Shown piece after piece: positions 41,418 through 47,154 of a stretch of DNA of 47,154 nucleotides. Numbering within the stretch: the first letter of the stretch is position 1; every line of letters starts with the position of its first letter. The notes beneath the pieces are model-generated. The model searched no databases, had not been told where the DNA came from, and saw only the letters and a program-made list of their open reading frames with translations. The stretch covers positions 1-47,154 of the forward strand of contig CASEHX010000006.1 of assembly GCA_949287905.1 (NCBI GenBank). The letters run 5' to 3'. This DNA comes from an uncultured Olsenella sp. (GTDB lineage: Bacteria; Actinomycetota; Coriobacteriia; Coriobacteriales; Atopobiaceae). Made by a program: the position numbers and the translations under genes.

Positions 41418-42158
41418 TCACGAGACGTCAGCCTCAAAGTCGGCGAGAATCGCGGCCGCCGAGCGCGTCATCTCGCGCGAGAAACCCGAGTTCCACTTGC
41501 GCTCGCAGAACGCACGCGCCCACTCTTCGAGCGTCGCGCGCCCGGTCCGCTTGGGCTCGAGGGCGGCGAGGAACCCCTCGTCGCTCTGCTCGCGATAGCG
41601 GTTCTCGAAGACGATGTCCTCGAGTGGGAGGCGAGTCGGCTTCACACGCTTGAGCTGCCCGTCCGTGGGATGTCCAATCACCAGCATCACCGCAGGCACC
41701 ACATGGCGCGGGCAGTCCAGGATGCGAGCCTGCTCCTCACGGTGCTCGAGGATGTCTCCGATGTAGCACGAGCCGAGCCCCAGGCTGTGGGCTGCAACCA
41801 CGGCGTTCTGCGCCGCAATGGCGGTGTCTTCGAGCGCCAGGAGAAAGTCGCCCACGCCCGGTTCGCGCGGCTCGGCACCGGCGGCGACGAAGGCCCGGTG
41901 CCAGCGGCGCACATCCACGCAGAACACCAGAACGAGCGGAGCCGAAGCAATGAACGGCTGGTTGTCGCAGGTGACGGAGAGCTCTTCCTTCTCAGCCTGG
42001 TCGCGCACCACGATGATCGAGTAGAGCTGCTGGTTGCCCGCCGTGGGCGCCTGGCACGCGGCCTCGAGGATGGCGCACTCGTCGGCGGCGCTCACGGGCT
42101 CGCCAGTATAGGCGCGCGCAGATCGGCGGGAATGGAGCTGGTCGATGGTCTCGTTCAT
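41418..42158 (-). CDS. Nitroreductase-family FMN oxidoreductase
   Basis: A 246-residue flavoprotein. The FMN-binding start is RRSARAYTGEPVS, with CQAPTAGNQQLYSIIVV, the mid-chain ALEDTAIAAQNAVVAAHSLGLGSCYIG and PRHVVPAVMLVIGHP, all typical of NfsA/FRP-like nitroreductases. The substrate is not deducible. The ATG at 42158 overlaps the TGA of the upstream zincin gene, so the pair is translationally coupled. Confidence 0.9.
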   Translation of the reverse strand: MNETIDQLHSRRSARAYTGEPVSAADECAILEAACQAPTAGNQQLYSIIVVRDQAEKEELSVTCDNQPFIASAPLVLVFCVDVRRWHRAFVAAGAEPREPGVGDFLLALEDTAIAAQNAVVAAHSLGLGSCYIGDILEHREEQARILDCPRHVVPAVMLVIGHPTDGQLKRVKPTRLPLEDIVFENRYREQSDEGFLAALEPKRTGRATLEEWARAFCERKWNSGFSREMTRSAAAILADFEADVS

Positions 42159-42697
42159 GCGATCCCCTCGTGTTCGGAGAGCAGGGTAATGCCGGTTTCG
42201 GTGTCGCGCACGTGGGTGCAGGCGCCCTCGCGCAGACACGCCACGGCCATGAGGATATCACCGGCGCACCCGGAAAGGTGCATGCCGGCGAGAAGGGTCG
42301 CGAGCACGGGAAGGCCCGCGGCGAGCGCCAGGGCAGCGAGCGCGGCGCTCACCAGCACCGAGGGCGCCAGCAGCACCGCCAGCATACGGCCACGGCGAAG
42401 CACGGCACCATCCGTCTTGGTGTAGAGGAAGGCGTTCTGAAAGCCGAAGGAAACCTTACAGTCACGGCAGAGGAGCTTGAACGCCGCAGCATGCACCAGC
42501 TCGTGAACGGGCAACGAGACCAAGCTCCCCACCGCCAGCGCGACCCACCACCACACGTCGAGCTTCTCGCCACCCATCGCAAGGCCAAGTAATGCGGCGC
42601 CGAGAGCCGTGACAACGATGACCGCGAGAGACAGCTGCGCCACGCGGGCCTGGAGCGGCTCGTTTCCGAGGATGTCTATGTCTGCGATCGTCCGCAT
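42155..42697 (-). CDS. DUF3267-type membrane zincin
   Basis: A 180-residue membrane protein with about four hydrophobic segments and the zinc-protease motif HELVH (in SLPVHELVHAAAFKLL) within the second. Other features match the DUF3267 group: a short cysteine-containing loop LLCRDCKVSFGF and the late HLSGCAGDILMA. Activity is unproven. It is the first gene of a two-gene unit with the nitroreductase and is divergent from metG, with 83 bases between. Confidence 0.8.
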   Translation of the reverse strand: MRTIADIDILGNEPLQARVAQLSLAVIVVTALGAALLGLAMGGEKLDVWWWVALAVGSLVSLPVHELVHAAAFKLLCRDCKVSFGFQNAFLYTKTDGAVLRRGRMLAVLLAPSVLVSAALAALALAAGLPVLATLLAGMHLSGCAGDILMAVACLREGACTHVRDTETGITLLSEHEGIA

Positions 42698-42780
42698 GGC
42701 CCCATCTTAGCGCGCCGACCCCGCGAAGGGCCGAGAAGTGCGAGAATGGGAGGGCTGTACCCAATCACGAAGGAGCACCC

Positions 42781-44808
42781 ATGCCCGAGACCTCCTCTCG
42801 CCCGAGCTTCCCCCGCCGTGCGGTCATCACCGGCGGCATGCCCTACGGCAACAAGAACCTGCACTTCGGTCACATCGGCGGCGTCTTTGTGCCCGCAGAC
42901 TTCTTCGCGCGCTTCCTGCGTGATCGCATCGGCGCCGAGAACGTGATCTTTGTCTCCGGCACGGACTGCTACGGCTCCCCCATCGCCGAGGGCTACCGCA
43001 AGAAGGTCGAGAACGAGGGGTACGCGGGCACGATCGAGGACTACGTCCGCGTGAACCACGAGAGCCAGAAGGCCGCCCTCGACGCCTATGGCATCTCGCT
43101 CGACCTCTTCGCCGGCTCCGGCCTCGCCCCCGCGCGCGACGTCCACGCCCGCGTGACCGACGAGCTGATCCGCCGCCTCCACGAGCGCGGCTACCTCAAG
43201 AAGCGCTCCACGCGCCAGTTCTATGACGTGGAGGCGGGCACCTTCCTCAACGGCCGCCAGGTGCAGGGCCGCTGCCCCGTGCGCGGCTGCAAGTCCGAGA
43301 AGGCCTACGCCGACGAGTGCGACCTCGGCCACCAGTTTGACCCGGAGGAGCTCATCGCCCCCGTCTCACAGGTCAGCGGCACCACCCCTGAGCTGCGGCC
43401 GGTTGATAACTGGTACTTCGACCTGCCCGCCTTCCGCGAGGAGCTCGAGCGCCTCATGGACGAGTGGGACATGGACCCGCAGGTCCGTGCCATCGTCACC
43501 AAGACCGTGCGCGAGAGCCTCGTCGACCCCGTGATCTACATCCAGACCAAGTTCCGCGAGGCATACGACGCCGTCGCCGCGGAGCTCCCCGAGCACGCGC
43601 TCACGGAGGCCGAGAAGGGCCAGCAGTCCTTCTCGCTCACCTTTGCCGGCTGGGAGGAGCGCGACGAGGCGCGCGAGAAGCTCGACGCCGCGGGCGTGCG
43701 CTTCCGCACCGGCAAGTGCCTGCTTCCGTTCCGCATCACCGGCAACATCGACTGGGGCGTGGCAGCGCCCGAGCTTGAGGGCACGAGCGGCCTCACGGTC
43801 TGGTGCTGGCCCGAGAGCCTGTGGGCACCGATCTCGTTCACGCAGACGACGCTGGAGCTCGCCGAGGAGGGCCGCTACTCCAGCCGCGACTGGCACGACT
43901 GGTGGTGCAGCGAGGACGCGCGCGTCTACCAGTTCATTGGCCAGGACAACATCTACTTCTACTGCGTGGCGCAGCCGGCCATGTGGGAGGCGCTGGACTG
44001 GGGCCTCACGCAGGACATCCCCGTGGCCAACTACCACATCCTGTTCATGAACAAGAAGGCCTCGAGCTCCGGCAAGATCGTGCCTCCGATGGCCGCGGAG
44101 CTGCTGGACGCCTACACGCCCGAGCAGCTGCGCGCCCACTGGCTGTCCCTTGGCCTTGATCAGAAGGCGGTCTCCTTCAACCCCAAGGCCTTTGACACCT
44201 CGGTCTCCCACAAGGACAAGGCGACCGGCGAGGACGTCCTCGTCCGCGACGACCCACGCGTGGTCGATCCCGCTCTCAAGGAGAGCGCCTTCCTCACCAA
44301 CATCTTCAACCGCCTGGCGCGCAGCTGCTTCTACGGTGCCGCCAACGTCTGCGACGCGCACCTGCCGGCCGTGGCGGCAAGTGAGGAGGCCGTTGCCGCC
44401 GCCCGCGAGGCCACGCTGGAGTTCGAGCGTCGCGCCTACGAGTTTGACGCCCACGGCGCACTCGGCGTGGCGGAGGAGTTCGCCCGCGCTGCCAACAAGC
44501 GCTGGGACGATGCCTCCAAGGCCGCCAAGGGCGACGACGGCGCCTACGAGGCCGCACTTGCAGATGCCTTCGTCGCACTTCGCACGACCGCCCTGCTCAT
44601 GCATCCGGCCGTACCCTTTGGCTGCGAGAAGATCTGCGAGCACATGGGCTTCTCGCCCGAGCTGTTCTTCTCCTGGGACCACGCCTTCGACGGACCCGTC
44701 GAGCTGGCCGCCGCCTGCGGCGAGACACCCGCAGAGCACAAGATCGTTCCGCTCCCCCCTCGCTACGACTTCTTCGAGAAGCACCCGTCGCAGGTGAAGG
44801 GCAAGTAA
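42781..44808 (+). CDS. metG: Methionyl-tRNA synthetase-like enzyme with altered KMSKS loop
   Basis: A 675-residue class I synthetase of the MetRS type. The HIGH motif is HFGHIGG (28-34), followed by FVSGTDCYGSPIAEG, a zinc knuckle CPVRGC..ADECDLGH, and FIGQDNIYFYCVAQP. Where MetRS has KMSKS, this protein reads KASSS (426-430, within NKKASSSGKI), so the second lysine is lost. The usual YVWxDAPIGY pocket is WCWPESLWAPISFT. The C-terminal helical anticodon-binding part (AFLTNIFNRLARSCFYGA) is present, but there is no added EMAP/Trbp111 domain. It may be the sole MetRS with a changed loop or a paralogue. The ATG follows GAAGGAG. Confidence 0.8.
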   Translation: MPETSSRPSFPRRAVITGGMPYGNKNLHFGHIGGVFVPADFFARFLRDRIGAENVIFVSGTDCYGSPIAEGYRKKVENEGYAGTIEDYVRVNHESQKAALDAYGISLDLFAGSGLAPARDVHARVTDELIRRLHERGYLKKRSTRQFYDVEAGTFLNGRQVQGRCPVRGCKSEKAYADECDLGHQFDPEELIAPVSQVSGTTPELRPVDNWYFDLPAFREELERLMDEWDMDPQVRAIVTKTVRESLVDPVIYIQTKFREAYDAVAAELPEHALTEAEKGQQSFSLTFAGWEERDEAREKLDAAGVRFRTGKCLLPFRITGNIDWGVAAPELEGTSGLTVWCWPESLWAPISFTQTTLELAEEGRYSSRDWHDWWCSEDARVYQFIGQDNIYFYCVAQPAMWEALDWGLTQDIPVANYHILFMNKKASSSGKIVPPMAAELLDAYTPEQLRAHWLSLGLDQKAVSFNPKAFDTSVSHKDKATGEDVLVRDDPRVVDPALKESAFLTNIFNRLARSCFYGAANVCDAHLPAVAASEEAVAAAREATLEFERRAYEFDAHGALGVAEEFARAANKRWDDASKAAKGDDGAYEAALADAFVALRTTALLMHPAVPFGCEKICEHMGFSPELFFSWDHAFDGPVELAAACGETPAEHKIVPLPPRYDFFEKHPSQVKGK

Positions 44809-44821
44809 CGTTTCCGACCGG

Positions 44822-44906
44822 CCTAGGACAGGGAGGCTCCGGCGCTCAGACAGCTTGCCAAGAAGAACGCTCGGCAAGAACTCGCGGCGGACCTCCCTGC
44901 CCTAGG
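44822..44906. repeat. Structured element, copy B (different outer stem, same inner part)
   Basis: CCTAGGACAGGGAGG..TCCG pairs with CGGACCTCCCTGCCCTAGG (one mismatch, one bulge). Inside are GCGCTCAGACAG, a CTTGCC/GGCAAG hairpin with a 13-base loop, and AACTCGCGG. These match copy A at 37459-37546 while the outer stem does not. It begins 13 bases after the metG stop and may end that transcript. Confidence 0.85.
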
Positions 44907-45018
44907 CCTGCGATATCGTTGTCGCAGGCCTGGCGAGAGGGTCCGTCGCGAGTTCCGCATCCTTGTCCGGCCGTTACGAGTGACGAGCTTTGCCGAGGCA
45001 GTAAATCGGCCACTCACT

Positions 45019-45156
45019 GTCACTTTTGGCTTCGCTTGTGTGGATTGCCTCTTTTGGTGATGGTTTTGCCGAATAAAACCGCAGGTCGGAATTACACCTT
45101 TTCGCGTAAATCCTCTCTGGCGTCAAAAAAGGCACCCAAATGAGGCCCAAAGTGAC
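45019..45156. repeat. 26-bp inverted pair, possible MITE-like element
   Basis: The plus-strand unit 45019-45044 and the minus-strand unit 45131-45156 share GTCACTTT-n-GGC-n-TC-nn-TTG-n-GTG over 26 bases. The 86 bases between them are AT-rich (TTTTGG, TTTTGCCGAATAAAACCG) unlike the flanks. No frame inside. It could be a miniature element or a hairpin control region before the hydrolase gene. Confidence 0.6.
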
Positions 45157-45235
45157 ACTCGACAGCGAAAATACTGCCTTGAGCCCTCGGCCTCCTAGGT
45201 ATGATGGGTTTGACAGCTCGTCGAAAGGACCTCAG

Positions 45236-46723
45236 ATGACCGTCGCGCCGCCGCCTGTGCATGTTCCACGCCCGTACGCGCTCCCACAGACCGCACTCGC
45301 GGCGCGCGTTGAGGTGCCGACGGAGGACGGTGCCACGATCGTAGCCTGGACGTACGCACCCGACGGCGTGACCGACGAGCCGGGGGCGCCCTTCGGTCTC
45401 GGTCTTGCCGTGCCACCGGTCCTCATGCTGCATGGCAACGGCGAGGAACACGGCATCTTCGGGCCGGTCATCGACGACGTCTGCGCGAGCGGGCGCGCCG
45501 TCATCGCCGTCGACTCCCGTGCGCAGGGTGCCTCTTCCCGCGGCACCGCACCGCTCTCCTACGAGCTCATGGCGGCCGACGCCCGCGAGGTCTGCTCGCG
45601 CCTCGGCGTGCCGCAGGTCCACGTGCTCGGCTTCTCCGACGGCGGAATCCTGGGCCTGCTCCTCGCCCGCGACTGGGGCGAGCACATACTCTCCGTGACC
45701 GCGCTCGGAGCAAACCTCACGCCAGACGGCCTGCCCAAGGAGGACACCGACTGGATGGCCTTCGCCGCGGCAGAAAACCGCCGCTGGGCAGAGGAGGGCG
45801 AGGAGGGCGTCACGCTGGAGGATGGCACGCCGGTCCCCTCACCCGCCGAGTCGGCGAGAATCGCAGAGCTCCTGCAGCTCATGGTCGAGCAGCCGCAGAT
45901 CGATGCCGCATCGCTCGGAGGCATCTCCTGTCCCGTGACCGTCATGGTCGGCGAGTTCGACGAGATCCTTCCCGAGGAGACGGATCGCATCGTCTCCGCC
46001 ATCCCCGGCGCGGCCAAGGTCGTGGAGCCCGGCGTTGACCACAACATTCCCAAGATGGCCCCTGGCGCCGTCGCCCGCGAGCTTCTCGCGACAATCGCCC
46101 AAAACGACGTCCGCCACGAGGGCCGCGCGAGCGCACCGACCGACATAGCCGTCGTACGCCTACCCGTCTCCGGCCTCTGGGCCGAGAAGCTGGACGCACT
46201 GTACGCCCATGTGAGCGATGCCGGCGGAACCTGCGGCTGGATTCCCGAGGTCTGGCCGCCGGCCGGCATGGCGCAAGAGCTGCTCGCTGCTGGTTCCTAC
46301 TGGGGAGCCTTCAACGCCGGCGCCGTACGCAACGGCAGGCCCCGCAGAAACGCCGTTCTTCTCGGCGCCGTGGCCATGGACCTCGACGCGGACATGGGCG
46401 ACGGAACGGCGCCCGGTCACGGCTCCGGAACGGGCGGGCCCGCCTGGGAGGAGCTTCCCGCGAGCGAGGTTCGTGGTCTTCACCTGCTCGCCGTTGACCC
46501 TGCCGCACGAGGTCGTCACGTATCCGTGGCCCTGCTCGACGCCGTTGCCCGCGAGGCGCGCGCCGAGGGGGCTCGCGCGGTCCGGCTCAACACATCAGTT
46601 CAGGGGGTGGAGGCAAACGCCATGTACACGCGCTGCGGCTTCACCAGACACACGCCGATCTGGCTCCCCTATCCCACGCTTCCCATGCCTGGCTGGACCA
46701 ACCTCTGGGAGCTGCGGCTCTAA
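45236..46723 (+). CDS. Alpha/beta hydrolase fused to a GNAT acetyltransferase domain
   Basis: A 495-residue protein from the ATG at 45236 (AAAGGA upstream). Residues 1-295 are an alpha/beta hydrolase: oxyanion segment LMLHGNGEE (64-71), nucleophile Ser134 in LGFSDGG, probable Asp242 in GEFDEIL and His269 in GVDHNIPK. Residues about 300-495 are GNAT-like, with the acetyl-CoA loop LHLLAVDPAARGRHVSVALL and the late NTSVQGVEANAMYTRCGFTR motif. Each half has its key residues, so both may be active. The substrate is not known. Confidence 0.85.
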   Translation: MTVAPPPVHVPRPYALPQTALAARVEVPTEDGATIVAWTYAPDGVTDEPGAPFGLGLAVPPVLMLHGNGEEHGIFGPVIDDVCASGRAVIAVDSRAQGASSRGTAPLSYELMAADAREVCSRLGVPQVHVLGFSDGGILGLLLARDWGEHILSVTALGANLTPDGLPKEDTDWMAFAAAENRRWAEEGEEGVTLEDGTPVPSPAESARIAELLQLMVEQPQIDAASLGGISCPVTVMVGEFDEILPEETDRIVSAIPGAAKVVEPGVDHNIPKMAPGAVARELLATIAQNDVRHEGRASAPTDIAVVRLPVSGLWAEKLDALYAHVSDAGGTCGWIPEVWPPAGMAQELLAAGSYWGAFNAGAVRNGRPRRNAVLLGAVAMDLDADMGDGTAPGHGSGTGGPAWEELPASEVRGLHLLAVDPAARGRHVSVALLDAVAREARAEGARAVRLNTSVQGVEANAMYTRCGFTRHTPIWLPYPTLPMPGWTNLWELRL

Positions 46724-47109
46724 ACAGGACAACAACTCTGACTTTGGTGACAAAGGGGTCGTAGCCGAGTGTCACAGGGGGGCTTCTCCGCCGAAAGTCT
46801 GACTTTTGCACGAGCGGAGGGGCCGCCGGAATCGATGCGCAAGTTCATGCGAGCCCTCTAGCTGCGCACATGCATCCATTGACCATTTGTTGGGCGTGGC
46901 CGCTCGTGCAAAAGTCAGAGTTCGCGCGGGGAGGGGCGACGGGAGGGCGGCGGCGAGAAGGGCCGGGCGCTCGTGCAAAAGCCGGGGTTAGCGCGGGGGG
47001 GCCAACGAGGAGGGCGACGGAGAGGCGCAGGCGAGTGGGGGCGGCGAGGGAGGTGGCGAGAAGGGCGGGGCGGGCCGCAGCGCGTGGCCGCGACCCGCCC
47101 CGGGCGGTG
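46724..47109. other. Repeat-rich, purine-skewed intergenic region
   Basis: GCTCGTGCAAAAG occurs at 46902 and 46969 on the plus strand and at 46815 reading minus, each followed by variable sequence out to about 26 bases. From 46925 on the plus strand is strongly G-rich (GGGGAGGGGCGACGGGAGGG and similar). GGGGCGGG (47074 region) with CCCGCCCC forms a stem that may end the gene at 47110. No protein is supported. Confidence 0.6.
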
Positions 47110-47154
47110 CTATGTGCCGGTGCTGGCCGGCGGCGCGCTAGCGGCGCCTGCGGG
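47110..47154 (-). CDS. C-terminal end of an unidentified Ala/Pro-rich protein
   Basis: On the minus strand the last 14 codons read PAGAASAPPASTGT and stop with TAG. A GC-rich stem lies just beyond. It is too short to identify and could be chance. Confidence 0.3.
   Translation of the reverse strand, partial: PAGAASAPPASTGT

Noticed and set aside
43366..44877. 503-codon minus-strand frame opposite metG
   Set aside because: Antisense shadow; no family motif, whereas the plus-strand protein is a recognisable synthetase.

Overview
The window looks like a chromosomal segment of a high-GC actinobacterium, most likely class Coriobacteriia (an Olsenella/Atopobium-type relative). This is inferred from strong GC3 bias, an Arg/Glu-rich extended Rho, a RecJ fused to a helicase, a tandem-MarR regulator and a fermentative gene set. 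No species can be named from the sequence alone. No prophage, insertion sequence, rRNA operon or CRISPR-Cas locus is visible.

Layout. 1-600: the end of a small CxxC protein gene, a hairpin and a striking inverted-polarity repeat array. 605-830: a relic of an RNase R gene. 921-5855 (minus): a branched-chain amino acid ABC importer (livJ-H-M-G-F). 5988-7573: a VanZ-like protein coupled to an unknown membrane protein. 7971-16889 (minus): rho, tandem-MarR regulator, argS, pncB, a tail-anchored coiled-coil protein, a PflX-type radical SAM protein and a WecA/TagO-type transferase. 17073-17365 (plus): a probable 6S RNA followed by tRNA-Ala(CGC). 17430-18650: ilvA. 18771-19619: an ATP-binding protein. 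20080-25223 (plus): ilvD-ilvB-ilvN-ilvC. 25288-25905: gene-poor, with repeats and an orphan minus-strand unit. 25941-27332 (minus): infC-rpmI-rplT with its attenuated leader. 27422-27940: ferritin. 28057: tRNA-Leu(CAA), followed by a 13-unit, 41-bp-period repeat array. 28893-36064: an MBL hydrolase, rel and the RecJ-helicase fusion. 36292-41253: tgt, HPr, a coiled-coil membrane protein, queA and queH. 41418-42697: nitroreductase and a DUF3267 zincin. 42781-44808: a MetRS-like enzyme with an altered KMSKS loop. 45236-46723: an alpha/beta hydrolase-GNAT fusion. The last 400 bp hold repeats and the end of an unidentified gene.

How the genes work together. The liv importer, ilvA and ilvDBNC together cover uptake and synthesis of branched-chain amino acids. 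Tgt, QueA and QueH are the tRNA-dependent end of queuosine synthesis. ArgRS, the MetRS-like enzyme, IF-3, L35, L20, two tRNAs, Rho, 6S RNA and Rel form a translation and growth-control set.

The most unusual content is intergenic. Two arrays (202-520 and 28202-28734) use 26-bp units on a 41/42-bp period, and both switch orientation after exactly four units. They have different unit sequences but the same geometry. Two further loci (37459-37546 and 44822-44906) share a structured element whose outer stem differs completely in sequence yet stays paired. Several other short repeat families also occur in the gaps.
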